Below are positions 8,729 through 18,076 of a stretch of 64,000 bases of DNA, piece after piece. How positions within the stretch are numbered: the stretch's first letter is position 1; each line of letters starts with the position of its first letter. This DNA is from Bin80 sp965116685 (GTDB lineage: Bacteria > Bacteroidota > Rhodothermia > Rhodothermales > Bin80). The translations under genes were made by a program, and so were the position numbers. The notes beneath the pieces were generated by a model. The model saw nothing but the letters and a program-made list of their open reading frames with translations, was not told the DNA's origin and made no database searches. The stretch is taken from positions 992,001 to 1,056,000 of the forward strand of contig OZ220707.1 in NCBI GenBank assembly GCA_965116685.1. The letters run 5' to 3'.

Positions 8729-10030
8729 ATGTCCAAGAAGTTGCAACAACTCGTTATCCTGGTTGGCGTTGACTGGGGGTCCCAGTTTCACCAAGCCTGC
8801 ATCCTGAACCAAGAGGGGGACCGTCTGGGGGAGAAGAAGTTTTCTCATTCCGGCGAAGGCATCCAAGGATTCGTCGATTGGATCCTTGATCACGCAGACG
8901 GTTATGCCGAGCATATTGGCGTCGGCATTGAGGTTCCGCACGGTCCTATTGTGGAGGCTCTGTTGGGGCGTGGGATTCACGTCTTTTCCATCAATCCCAA
9001 ACAATCCGACCGATTCCGGGATCGATTCTCGCCTGCAGGGTCGAAAGATGATCGCAAAGATGCCTGGGTCCTCGCCAATGCCCTCCGGACCGATCTGGAA
9101 TGTTTCCGTAAACTGGCACCTGCGCATCCCAAAATCTCTGAACTGCGTAAGTTGTCACGGATCAGCGATGAATTGATCCGCCAACGTACTCGGCTCGTCC
9201 ACCAGGTCCGAATGGAACTCTGGGAGTACTTCCCACAGTTCTTGGAACTCAAGTTCGAGTTGTACTCCCCCGTGTTCCTAGCCCTCTGGAAACTCGTTCT
9301 CACGCCGAAGCGTGCACGCCGGATTCATCTCAGTTCGGTAGAAAAGATCCTAAAAAACCACCGCATACGGCGTTTGAATGCAGAAGAGGTGCTCACACAG
9401 CTGCGAGCCGAAGCCGTCAGCGCCGACCCCGGTACGGTGAAGGGCGCAACGTTTTGCATCCAAGTTTGTCTGCAACAGCTCAAGGTAATTCAACAGCAGA
9501 TCAGCGAAGCGAAACAAGCCATGGAAACGATTCTTGATTCGCTCAACGACATTCCGGGTCCAGCGACAGCAAACTGCACGTCGCTGAACACGGCACCTGA
9601 GCAGGAAACATCCACCGATAAAAAAGCCTTGAGCGATGTAGAGATCCTCTCCTCCCTTCCAGGGGTGGGACCAATGGTCCTGGCAACGATCATCTCGGAA
9701 GGCTATGAATTACTCTACGATCGAAATTATCGAGGCCTGCGATGTTTTTGTGGGGTGGCACCGGTGACAAAACGTTCTGGAAAATCGTGGCAAGTCGTTC
9801 GACGAAAAGCCTACCAGTCCCGCTTGGGCAATGCGGTCTACCACTGGAGCAGAGTCGCGATACAGCATGATCCCATCAGCAAAGCAAAGTACCAAGCTCT
9901 ACGTAAGCGAGGGCATACCCACGGCCGGTGTCTGCGATCGGTTGGCGATCGCCTCTTGGCCGTCGCTTGCGTAATGCTTCGAGATCGGACCCTCTTTGAT
10001 CCCAGTCGTAGAACCGCCGCTGCCTCATGA
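8729..10030 (+). CDS. IS110-family transposase (DEDD recombinase)
   Basis: A full-length protein of 433 residues. The N-terminal RuvC-like DEDD domain shows GVDWG near residue 14, GIEVPHGP and DDRKDAWVLANAL. The C-terminal Transposase_20 domain begins at SSLPGVGPMVLATIISEG, holding the serine motif, and runs through CFCGVAPVTKRSGK and NAVYHWSRVA. The ORF has no frameshift and could be functional. Related decayed copies lie at 36.42-36.58 kb and 37.70-38.16 kb. Confidence 0.95.
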   Translation: MSKKLQQLVILVGVDWGSQFHQACILNQEGDRLGEKKFSHSGEGIQGFVDWILDHADGYAEHIGVGIEVPHGPIVEALLGRGIHVFSINPKQSDRFRDRFSPAGSKDDRKDAWVLANALRTDLECFRKLAPAHPKISELRKLSRISDELIRQRTRLVHQVRMELWEYFPQFLELKFELYSPVFLALWKLVLTPKRARRIHLSSVEKILKNHRIRRLNAEEVLTQLRAEAVSADPGTVKGATFCIQVCLQQLKVIQQQISEAKQAMETILDSLNDIPGPATANCTSLNTAPEQETSTDKKALSDVEILSSLPGVGPMVLATIISEGYELLYDRNYRGLRCFCGVAPVTKRSGKSWQVVRRKAYQSRLGNAVYHWSRVAIQHDPISKAKYQALRKRGHTHGRCLRSVGDRLLAVACVMLRDRTLFDPSRRTAAAS

Positions 10031-10228
10031 ATTGCTCTATCCATTGTCCTTAACCCCCTGGCGGTGGAGGATTTTCGTATCCTGACACTCACTTAACGGT
10101 AGAGTATTACATCAAAATTGAGGTGCCCGTTGTCTCAGTTTATGGGCTTGCTCTGTCATTCCACGAGTACATCAACTGATCTGCAGTCTGCGATGTCATC
10201 ACTTGCAAAGTTATAAGGATCAACCCCG

Positions 10229-10318
10229 ATGATTGAAGAGTTGGGGGCGGCAGATCTGTGCGAAATCATACGGAAACGGGCAAAATTCGTAGTGAAACGA
10301 TCAAAAAATCATGCCTGA
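10229..10318 (+). CDS. small ORF (29 aa) in the IS110 tail, repeated at 63.0 kb
   Basis: The ORF begins MIEELGAADLCEI and ends in a basic KRSKNHA tail. An AAGGA ribosome site lies about nine bases upstream. The copy at 63000-63089 (minus strand) differs in this frame at only three codons, two of them synonymous, which hints that the peptide is or was translated. No family is recognised. It could also be a coincidental frame in the right end of the IS110 element. Confidence 0.4.
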   Translation: MIEELGAADLCEIIRKRAKFVVKRSKNHA

Positions 10319-10371
10319 AAAAAAAAATTCTAAAATCCCGCTTTTTTACTTGCATAAATGGTAGAGAGTCC
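10229..10371 (+). repeat. dispersed repeat, copy 1 (IS110 right-end type)
   Basis: This roughly 143-base sequence, from ATGATTGAAGAG to TGGTAGAGAGTCC, occurs in reverse orientation at about 62947-63089 with few differences. Its last 30 bases recur at about 37558-37590. Confidence 0.8.
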
Positions 10372-10860
10372 CCCCCCCAATTTTGCAGACCATATCACCG
10401 GATGCGTTTTTGGCAAGTCACTTGCAGGGAATCTAGGTGTTGTTTGATGCGGAGCAACGTCTGCGCCTTCATGGCCGATCAGTGTAAAGGGCGCATTTCC
10501 CATGGACGATTGCAAAACCTCTTCTTGACGCCGAACCCATGAACGGGTACCTAAACCCTCCTGGATGGATTGAGACGGGAGCCTCCAAACAATTTGGTCA
10601 TCCCTGACCACCACCGCTACCTGTTTTGAATCCCCCCCCTAAATCCGAAAGAGTTGGGCGCACGGTGTCGCCCTCATCTTGCTCTGCAACTGGGACAAAT
10701 GGCTGTGCCGTATTCCAATCGCGAACCGGGAATGTCAAGGTACTAGAATCTATGGTTGAGTTCATATCTTGATGCCCCGGAAGGGCCATCCTTACCCGAC
10801 TTTAACATTATAACCGCATCTGGAGCATCCACGGGCTGATACAGGCCTAATTCAGGCCTA
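10372..10860. other. intergenic between IS110 and IS1634, no confident gene
   Basis: About 490 bases. Minus-strand frames at 10330-10614 and 10598-10789 give protein-like but unrecognised text (for example FTLIGHEGADVAPH) in two frames, so it may be a decayed coding region. I cannot assign it. Confidence 0.3.
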
Positions 10861-10869
10861 TTATGGCAC

Positions 10870-12767
10870 CACCGGAACTTGGTTTTTTAGGTCGTAGTGA
10901 TTACTGGGGATAATGGGCGCGAGTCAATCTCTAATGCCTCGTAAATCTCGCGCTGATAGAACTCGGGCTCGGAGGTCACTCGCACATGTACCGCTCCTCC
11001 CTGCTTGAGGGCTTGCGTGTAGGTCGCCCGCCGTTGGGGAGAAAGATGGTTGCGGATCGTGTCCCAGCACCAAGTAATTGATTTTTGCCGTAGACAGGTT
11101 CGCACCACCTGCACCACCTGATAGGCCAGCACGGTGATCAACAGATGTCCCTCGGCGCGACGATCGGTCTGGTGAAAGATCGGGCGCAGCCCCAACTCAC
11201 TCTTCAGAGATCGAAACACCGCCTCCAAATCGGTCAGTAGCACGAAGGTTCGCCAAAACTGTTCTGTTGTGAATTCCTCCACATTGGATCGCAAAATGTA
11301 GGTTCCTGGATGGGTCCACATACTGTTCTGTTTCGGTTGGGCTTTCCATTTGACCTCCACGGCTTTCTGTCCTGACTTGTCCACAATCACTTCAATCTCG
11401 TAGTGCTGCCCAATCCCATCGCTATCTTCCTTGATCCGACCAATCCGCTCCTGGACTCGATCCAATTGCTTCCAGGTCCGCGGTTGGGAAAGCCCTTCAT
11501 TCAACGCACGAAGCTTTGATTCGAATCGCTCTCTGCGTCGCGCAACCATGGCTTGCTCTTTCTTGCCCCGCTCGGATGAACGGCAGTAGACCCGAATCTC
11601 CTCCTTCTGCCGAACTTCATACAACTCCAAGTGATTGTTCCGCTGGATCACCTCTTGATCCCCGGGATCAAATACACGTTTCTGCTCCCGACTCACCACC
11701 ACATACTTGTACTTCTGCTCCCGAAGCCATTGCACATTGGCTTCGGTGGCAATTCCCCGGTCCATCACAACGATGGCCTCTTTGGGGGCGTTGAGTTCCG
11801 TCAACAGGTCCTGTAAGGTCTTGGCCTCACAGATATTCCCCGCATAGAGCCGAGATCGCCGTACAAATCCGCTTCCATCCAGAACCAGGGCCAGCGTAAT
11901 CAACCGGCAATCGCGACGCTTCTCTTTGGAATGCCCATGTTTCGCCAAACTGATTTGCTCTGCATCCCCCTCCAGATACGTATTGGTCAGGTCAAACAAG
12001 GTGACCGTGCGCTCCAGGTTAAACAACGTCATGGCTTCCTGGAAGACATGATCCTCAATCTGATCCCGATGCTTCATCAGTTGATCCGATGCCCGGTACA
12101 ACTGCATCGCACTCATGCGCTCAAACGATCCCCCCAGAAATTCTCCAAGACCACTCTCGGTGCAAAGCCATTGATAGGTCGCACGTTCGGAAGCCGGCTT
12201 TGCCATTCGTCCCACAATGGAACCCAAGGCTGCATGTTGACTCTTGGGCGTAAAATTCAATGTGCGCAACAGCTTCGGAATTCCCAGTTGCTCCAGCGCC
12301 CACAAGGCCACATGCTCAACGCCTACGCTACGCGGATAACGCATCTGGGTTGAGGAGATATCCACCGTTTTCCAGGTCGGCTCCACGGATTTGCCCTGTG
12401 CCAGATTTGCCTGCTCCAGTCGTTTCCTTCGCTGATCCAGAAGCTGCTGAACGATTCGTTCGGCCTCATCTTCAAGCAGTTGGGGGAGCGGCTCCAAGAG
12501 GCTTTCCTGCCGATTGAGCAACTCCCGGATACGGATGCAAAGCGTGGGCCAGTCCGGTTCTTTCACGAGAAACTTGCTTCCCAGGTGCAAGAGGATTTCT
12601 TGCCGAACCCGGGCGCCATATCGAACATTGTGAACCAGTCGGAAGGCATAATAGGAGGTGCCATCTTTCATGGTCCGGGTTTTGGTTTTTCGAATAAACA
12701 TGATTGGTGTGTGCGAGGATTGGGGGAATATGCATTGGATCACAAAATGTTCCAAAGGATATAATCA
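10870..12767 (-). mobile_element. IS1634-family element (approximate limits)
   Basis: The element carries one transposase. A 9-base direct repeat, TTATGGCAC, lies at 10861-10869 and again at 12768-12776, just outside the coding region on each side, and may be the target duplication. Terminal inverted repeats are weak by eye (GGAAC-TTT on each side), so the limits are tentative. Confidence 0.6.
10887..12701 (-). CDS. IS1634-family transposase
   Basis: DDE transposase of about 604 residues. The family start MFIRKTKTRTMKDG is at ATG 12701; the frame is open further to 12755 but those residues look non-coding. Visible landmarks are the YPRSVGVEHVALWALEQLG region, TVTLFDLTNTYLEG (first aspartate), VVMDRGIATE (second aspartate) and the C-terminal LTDLEAVFRSLKSELGLRPI (glutamate region). 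The ORF is uninterrupted, so it could be active. Confidence 0.93.
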   Translation of the reverse strand: MFIRKTKTRTMKDGTSYYAFRLVHNVRYGARVRQEILLHLGSKFLVKEPDWPTLCIRIRELLNRQESLLEPLPQLLEDEAERIVQQLLDQRRKRLEQANLAQGKSVEPTWKTVDISSTQMRYPRSVGVEHVALWALEQLGIPKLLRTLNFTPKSQHAALGSIVGRMAKPASERATYQWLCTESGLGEFLGGSFERMSAMQLYRASDQLMKHRDQIEDHVFQEAMTLFNLERTVTLFDLTNTYLEGDAEQISLAKHGHSKEKRRDCRLITLALVLDGSGFVRRSRLYAGNICEAKTLQDLLTELNAPKEAIVVMDRGIATEANVQWLREQKYKYVVVSREQKRVFDPGDQEVIQRNNHLELYEVRQKEEIRVYCRSSERGKKEQAMVARRRERFESKLRALNEGLSQPRTWKQLDRVQERIGRIKEDSDGIGQHYEIEVIVDKSGQKAVEVKWKAQPKQNSMWTHPGTYILRSNVEEFTTEQFWRTFVLLTDLEAVFRSLKSELGLRPIFHQTDRRAEGHLLITVLAYQVVQVVRTCLRQKSITWCWDTIRNHLSPQRRATYTQALKQGGAVHVRVTSEPEFYQREIYEALEIDSRPLSPVITTT

Positions 12768-12922
12768 TTATGGCACTACACGCAACGGAATTTTACATCC
12801 AAGCTGAAAAAATCAGGAAAAGCGGAAAAATCCGGCCCCGAAACCGGAGAAATTGAGGCAAACTGGAGGATTTGGCTGAAATTGTCCACAAAAAAATAAA
12901 TGCGGGACTTTCTCAAGAGGAC

Positions 12923-13351
12923 TCACGTTAAAGACGGGCTTACGTCGCGCCAACCCCTGCTCACAATAGACGCAGTTGTTTTCTGGCTATACTCTGGATC
13001 ACTTGCACCTAGATCCCAGACAGGGCCAATCAACACATCATGAATCGACTGATTGGTGATCCAAAACCGGTCAACTCCACACACATCCACCGTACATGAT
13101 GGTTCGTCCAGCTCATTAAATCCATCAGAAAATGAAGCGGAATACCCTGAAATGCCATGCCAACCTCCCTCAAGATTTCCGATTCCCAGATTGGATGGGA
13201 AAACACTCATCCCAATGCTGATCTGGGTTGGTTGCGCGTGCACCTGTGTACTCGCAATAGAATAGAAAGAGACAAGAAAGAACACACCAACCCCTGCCCC
13301 TATTTTATTGAAGCAAGTCCTGAAACAGTCGCGCCTATGTTGAAATAACAA
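12923..13351 (-). CDS. hypothetical exported protein
   Basis: A 142-residue frame from a TTG start at 13351. Residues about 17-40 form a signal-peptide-like segment (GVGVFFLVSFYSIASTQVHAQ) with a plausible cleavage after VHAQ. The remainder has two cysteines (CTVDVC) and no family I recognise. It lies just beside the IS1634 element, so it could be truncated at the C-terminus. Expression is unproven. Confidence 0.45.
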   Translation of the reverse strand: MLFQHRRDCFRTCFNKIGAGVGVFFLVSFYSIASTQVHAQPTQISIGMSVFPSNLGIGNLEGGWHGISGYSASFSDGFNELDEPSCTVDVCGVDRFWITNQSIHDVLIGPVWDLGASDPEYSQKTTASIVSRGWRDVSPSLT

Positions 13352-13828
13352 CCTGCTATGCTACACCAGTTTGCAAATTCAGTTGCATACTTGCGCAACG
13401 AAAAGTCTTTCAGGCAATGGCACTCAACACCGGAAATTACCCCAACGAATCAAGGCGAAACACCTCCCAAAAAAGAACGACAAAAAGCCCTTTTTGAGAC
13501 TCCATGGAAAATAGGGGACAGCAGAGATTTTCAAAAAAATCCACTACAATTGCAAACTTACGAATTGAGGGTTAGTCTGAAAATACAGGCCCAATCCATC
13601 GCAATCTGATTGCCTTCGCAAACCACGAAATTGAGTCATCGAAGTTGTAGAAAATCATATTTTGAACTCCGGCATTGAGTGGGAAAATGCGAAGAAAACG
13701 CAAGTGCCGATCAAGTCAAACCTTGAATGGCTGACGCGTGACCAAACTCAAACAGCCCCAGTAAAAATTGATTTTATACTGGGGCTGTTTGAAGTTCAAA
13801 AAGAAGTCGGGGGGATTATGACAGGATT
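13352..13828. other. intergenic, no gene seen except a terminator
   Basis: About 475 bases. Short plus-strand frames (13358-13609, 13662-13850) have low-complexity, non-conserved text. The only clear element is the terminator hairpin behind the ammonium transporter. Confidence 0.4.
13748..13792 (-). terminator. rho-independent-type hairpin after the ammonium transporter
   Basis: TCAAACAGCCCCAGTA (13748-13763) is perfectly complementary to TACTGGGGCTGTTTGA (13777-13792), with an A/T-rich loop. It lies about 40 bases beyond the stop of the amt gene. Confidence 0.8.
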
Positions 13829-15133
13829 CTATTCTTCATCTTCATCATAGTCCTCCGGCATCAACACAAATTCAGGGTATGCATCCACGCCCAGCTCAGC
13901 AGCATCCTGTCCAAGGCGCTCAACAGATTTTGAGACACGGGTTCCAATCAGAATATCTATCAGCTTCCACACTACGAAGGAGGCGGAGAAAACAAAAACT
14001 CCGACGACCAAAATCCCTAAAAGCTGGACCAACAACTGATCTACAAAACTGTTGTCATTTACCCGTTCCGTAAATGCAACCGCAATCGTCCCCCAAATCC
14101 CTGCAAAGAGGTGAACAGGCACTGCACCGACAACATCATCAATCTTCAGTTTTTCCAACAACTTGATTGATAGGACACAAATTACACCGCCAACAAACCC
14201 AATGAGAATGGCAAAACCGTGGTGATCCATTGTGGGGGCAGCGGTAATGGATACTAGTCCAGCCAGCGCGCCATTCAGGATCGCAAACATATCAAATCGC
14301 CCCAGTATTAGGCGCGAAACCGTGATTGCAGCAAAAAGCCCGGCAGCACCTGCAAGGTTTGTATTCACAAGAATTCCAGCAATAGAGATTGCATCCGCAG
14401 CTCCCGCCAAAGCCAATTGAGACCCACCGTTGAACCCGAACCAACCAAACCATAAAATGAATACGCCCAGGGTAACGATCGGAACACTGGAGGGTGGTGT
14501 GGAATTCACACTGCCATCCTTCTTGAATTTACCTAGGCGGGGCCCCAATATGATTGCCCCGGCGAGTGCGGCCCATCCTCCTGTACTATGAACAATCGTT
14601 GAACCGGCAAAGTCAAAAAAGTCTAACTCATACAGCCAACCCTCTCCCCAAGTCCATGCACCAACGATCGGGTATATAACAGCAGTCAAAACAAGCACGA
14701 ACGAGAAAAAGGCCCATAATCGGATCCGTTCTGCCAACGCACCCGATACGATAGATGCGGTGGTGGCGACAAACACCATTTGAAAAAACCAACCCGACAT
14801 CTGAGAGTAAGCAGAGTCACGGTTTATGACCGCCTCTTGTACACTTGTATCTCCACCAACCAAAGCAATTTCCTCCGGGGTAGCATTGAAAAACAGCTTA
14901 AAGCTCCCAATAAATCCAGACACATCCGTATACATCAGATTGTAACCGATGATGTAGTAGGCCAAGCCCGCAATGGCATATAAGCCCAGGTTTTTTAGAC
15001 AAATCACAGATGCGTTTTTGGTGCGGACGGATCCAGACTCCAGCATCGTGAAACCGGCAGCCATCCACATTACAAGGGCTCCCCAAATCAGGAAAGCAAA
15101 CGTATTAAGAACAAATTGTGTCTCGGGCACCAT
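13829..15133 (-). CDS. amt: ammonium transporter (Amt family)
   Basis: A 434-residue inner-membrane protein with about eleven hydrophobic helices. The conserved pore histidines sit in STIVHSTGGWAALAG and PVHLFAGIWG; the start MVPETQFVLNTFAFLIWGALVMWMAAGF is typical. It conducts ammonia/ammonium into the cell for nitrogen assimilation. The C-terminal cytosolic tail (VSKSVERLGQDAAELGVDAYPEF) is the usual Amt regulatory segment that meets a PII protein. No glnK is adjacent; the gene stands alone with its own terminator. Confidence 0.96.
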   Translation of the reverse strand: MVPETQFVLNTFAFLIWGALVMWMAAGFTMLESGSVRTKNASVICLKNLGLYAIAGLAYYIIGYNLMYTDVSGFIGSFKLFFNATPEEIALVGGDTSVQEAVINRDSAYSQMSGWFFQMVFVATTASIVSGALAERIRLWAFFSFVLVLTAVIYPIVGAWTWGEGWLYELDFFDFAGSTIVHSTGGWAALAGAIILGPRLGKFKKDGSVNSTPPSSVPIVTLGVFILWFGWFGFNGGSQLALAGAADAISIAGILVNTNLAGAAGLFAAITVSRLILGRFDMFAILNGALAGLVSITAAPTMDHHGFAILIGFVGGVICVLSIKLLEKLKIDDVVGAVPVHLFAGIWGTIAVAFTERVNDNSFVDQLLVQLLGILVVGVFVFSASFVVWKLIDILIGTRVSKSVERLGQDAAELGVDAYPEFVLMPEDYDEDEE

Positions 15134-15823
15134 TTTTTGAAAATTGAATTGATTTGGGAATTATACGAAATAAAATTGGGAATTACCATAAAAAGGGCGT
15201 AATAAAATGGCAATATGCGACTGATACCTTTGAATTATCACAGGCCACGAGCACCGCCAAAAAATGCAACCGCCTGGACATGCAATCCAACCTAGTTGCA
15301 AATCGTCTGAGCACGGATGGATATCATTAGGTGGGCAAATTGATCTGAATACACAGACTACACCGGTCAGGGCATCTATAGTGTACGAATATGGCCACCA
15401 GCCAAGCATTGGGGCGGGGATGCTGCATTTAGCCGGCTTAAAGAGTCAACCAATCTCGAAAAAATGGGACAGCTACTCCCATCTCTTATCCTTCAAAAGC
15501 GATGAGGAATGGACGAAGATGCGTCCAGCGTTGCTGGGATTTATGGATACGGTCAGAGGGAATCGCGAGGAGCACCAAGACGGATAGGCTATGAATCCAG
15601 CCTGACGACCAAGTACCGCTCGCCCGAAAATCAACTTCGCGAGGCGGTTCAGCCTCCGTGCTAAAGGATGGTTTCCAAAACGTCCGGTAAAAGAATGTCC
15701 GCTTAATCTCCTCTCTACAAATCGCTGCAATCCATGATTTCTACGCTCCAGCATCGCTGACCTGGATAGATCTCATGATGCCAGTATGATATGGCGCGAC
15801 TTTTCCTGTGCCCCATAAAAAAC
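15134..15823. other. intergenic, nothing assignable
   Basis: About 690 bases between the ammonium transporter and the Tsx-like gene. Open frames at 15264-15587 (plus) and 15473-15754 (minus) overlap each other on opposite strands. Neither shows a family motif or good start context, so I list no gene. Confidence 0.3.
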
Positions 15824-16597
15824 TTACTCCATGCGCCAGATCACCAACAACTCAGGGCGAAATTCATTCTGTCCGTCAACACCCAGTTTGTTTGACCAAT
15901 ACTGAAGCTCAATTCCTACATGGAGCATGTTCGGTGACTTGAACAGATTACCCACATCCCATACCAGCTGTGGCTGCGCCAGAATCCATGATTCAATCGT
16001 TCCTCTGCTATTCTCAATCTCCACGGAACTGATGTACTCGGCATGGCCCATGAATGAAAAAGATTGGCTTCCAAGATTGATGATCTTGAGCCAGCTAATA
16101 TCAAACATGAATCCAGTATCATGCCTGAATCCATCGCTATAATCCGAAATGGCAGCAAAGTCAGTATTCACGAAAATAAACCCAGGGATGTTCCATGAAA
16201 GCTGCACACCAGGTAAGAACTTGAGAATGTTCGCATCTCCATCATAATTCAGGCCGCCAACCGCAGAAACATCCACGATGGGACCGATCTTGATGTCTTG
16301 ACGGAAAAGCTTACTGAAGCTCAGCGATGGATACCACTCTCCATAAAATTCCTTGTCGTTGAACCCATCATTCTCGTCATCGTCTATAAAATCAATGAAA
16401 AAAAATGTCCTCCCTAGCTTCCAGCTGCCTGCATGCTGGAACGTGAGAATATTTGTTGCATGATGACGTCCAGTAAATGGATTCAATAGGCTGCCTCTCT
16501 GATATTGAAATTCCATCTGGGCGGAAGCAGACAGAGGCTGCAGTCCAATAAAAACCGTCAAGGCTATGATGCCAGCCAAAAGTCCTTTTTGATTCAT
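15824..16597 (-). CDS. outer-membrane channel, Tsx/OmpK-like
   Basis: A 257-residue protein with a signal peptide ending at PLSASAQ, then alternating beta-strand pattern and a terminal aromatic-ending strand (ELLVIWRME). The sequence KLGRTFFFIDFIDDDENDG...KEFYGEWYPSLSFSKL matches the general pattern of the nucleoside channel Tsx/OmpK family (also annotated DUF5020). It would form a small barrel channel in the outer membrane; the substrate is not certain. Confidence 0.7.
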   Translation of the reverse strand: MNQKGLLAGIIALTVFIGLQPLSASAQMEFQYQRGSLLNPFTGRHHATNILTFQHAGSWKLGRTFFFIDFIDDDENDGFNDKEFYGEWYPSLSFSKLFRQDIKIGPIVDVSAVGGLNYDGDANILKFLPGVQLSWNIPGFIFVNTDFAAISDYSDGFRHDTGFMFDISWLKIINLGSQSFSFMGHAEYISSVEIENSRGTIESWILAQPQLVWDVGNLFKSPNMLHVGIELQYWSNKLGVDGQNEFRPELLVIWRME

Positions 16598-16635
16598 CTT
16601 ATCCTGAGTTTGTGTTTTTTCAGTGTCCTACTATC

Positions 16636-17789
16636 CCCTAATATTCATCTCAATTTAGCAGTTTCGTATTAATACAAGTACGAGAATCCTCATCCTGCTA
16701 TATTTGTTCCATTCATTGGGCGATTGCCCCCATTTTCTGTGGATTTTGATCGAATAAACCCGTGTTTTTGTCCTGAATCAAGTCTCACGACTTGTTTAAA
16801 AATTATCTACTCATTTCACCCTCAAGGTGATCACATATCACCGTCTTCTGCGCCTCTTTTTGTGCTTCCCTTCAACCAGTCAATTCGGATCAAATCGGCT
16901 AGTCGCAACCATACGACCTCGGACGCGGGCGCATTCTTGTTGCGGTCGGTGATTGATCGAACCGGAATCCTCGACTTTTTGACCGAGCGACTGCACGATC
17001 CTCGAGATCCAGAGCGTACCCAATATCCTTTGTCTGAATACACAGTGGCTGCTTCCGTTGATGCAGGGCTGGAGTTCCTTGTGGACGGATGTGGCCAGCC
17101 GGGATGCGGCCTTTGGTGTGTCCACCTGCACCAGTCGGGGCGATCGTTGGATGAGACGCCATGGTCTGAAAAGATTCCACCGGCACCTACGCAATGTGCA
17201 GAGGAGCTGCGTCAAACGAATCTACCTGGAATAGAGGCTGTGCTGGACGAATCAACGGGGGGCGCCTTGGAGACGGACGCGCAGGATCTCGATAGGCAAG
17301 AGACTCACATACACATTCGCCTCTTCCGACTGTGTGTGCTGAAGGTCGGTGCAACCATGGCACGTCATGGCCGCTATGTAACCTTTTATGTCGCCCAGTC
17401 AGCAGTGCAGACCTGGAAGCGTTTATTTGGAACATGTTCAGTAGTTGCGATGGCATACAGTACCGGAATACTGAAGCTGAGTCTCTCCGCTACACGCGGA
17501 ATTAGTGCCTGCTTCGGGCCGGACTCCGAAGCGAAAACCCTCCCCAAAGGTGATTCTTGGAACGGGTGTAGAGTGAAACATACCTCCCTGTAGGACTGGA
17601 CTGCACATGAGGAATGGGTAGACCTGAAATCTACCCCAATCAACCCAGAAAATATGCGAGAATTACCTCGTGGGTCGCCCCAATCGTGAAGGCGAACTCG
17701 CAGATTCCATCTCACACAGAAAATCCTGACTCCTCACAACCAAAGACGCACTTTGTAGCCTTGGGAAAATTCATGATGAATAATATGGG
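16636..17789 (+). mobile_element. IS1380-family derivative with internal deletion (copy A)
   Basis: The ends match the full copies in this window: left CCCTAATATTCATC (one base missing) and right GATGAATAATATGGG. The middle of the transposase, including all catalytic residues, is deleted: sequence jumps from the equivalent of about residue 110 to about residue 420. It is 1.15 kb instead of about 2.1 kb. No exact target duplication is seen. It could still be moved in trans. Confidence 0.9.
16822..17593 (+). pseudogene. IS1380 transposase remnant (copy A)
   Basis: The reading frame reproduces the N-terminal and C-terminal parts of the IS1380 transposase but lacks the DDE core. The ATG behind the AAGGTGAT ribosome site in the other copies is ATA here, so the normal start is lost. 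It shares the alternate-frame segment (EYTVAASVDAGLEF) with copy C. Confidence 0.9.
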
Positions 17790-17803
17790 ACGATCTTAGT
17801 GCC

Positions 17804-18058
17804 TTACACTGCATCCACCCGTAAAATTTGTGGTACAGCATGCCGCAGTGCCTGCTCAATGCCTGCGCGTAATGTCATGGTACTCATTGGACATGTACCA
17901 CAGGCACCGAGTAACTTAAGCTCTACAACCATATCATCTGTGATTCTGTGTAGCCGAACCTCTCCACCATCAGCAACAAGATAAGGACGAATAGAATCAA
18001 GTCCATCTTCTATTTTCTGGCGAAGGGCGGCATCCATATTTGGATCATATCTGGACAT
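17804..18058 (-). CDS. NifU C-terminal-domain Fe-S scaffold protein
   Basis: An 84-residue protein made of a single NifU C-terminal domain, with the Fe-S binding CxxC in LGACGTCPMSTMTLRAGIE and the lead-in RPYLVADGGEVRLHRI. It carries or assembles Fe-S clusters. A GTG lies one codon upstream of the chosen ATG. It follows the Mrp-type ATPase gene by 18 bases on the same strand; both act in Fe-S cluster delivery, so they are probably co-transcribed. Confidence 0.92.
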   Translation of the reverse strand: MSRYDPNMDAALRQKIEDGLDSIRPYLVADGGEVRLHRITDDMVVELKLLGACGTCPMSTMTLRAGIEQALRHAVPQILRVDAV

Positions 18059-18076
18059 CACATCATAAATTTGAGT

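Larger units (their letters stand above)
8400..10371 (+). mobile_element. IS110-family insertion element (proposed limits)
   Basis: The element contains an intact DEDD transposase, a roughly 330-base structured leader and a roughly 340-base tail with a small ORF. The limits are proposed from comparison. The sequence at its left end (TGTATCTTATAGATGATG at 8400) and at its right end (TGGTAGAGAGTC at about 10359-10370) occur joined directly to each other near 62.95 kb and, more diverged, near 37.56 kb. C-runs flank both ends, as expected if a CC dinucleotide is the recombination core. IS110 elements lack classic inverted repeats, so exact ends are uncertain. Confidence 0.6.

Noticed and set aside
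15473..15754. 93-codon minus-strand ORF with opposite-strand partner at 15264-15587
   Set aside because: Arginine-rich text without motifs, overlapping another open frame; coding status not supported.
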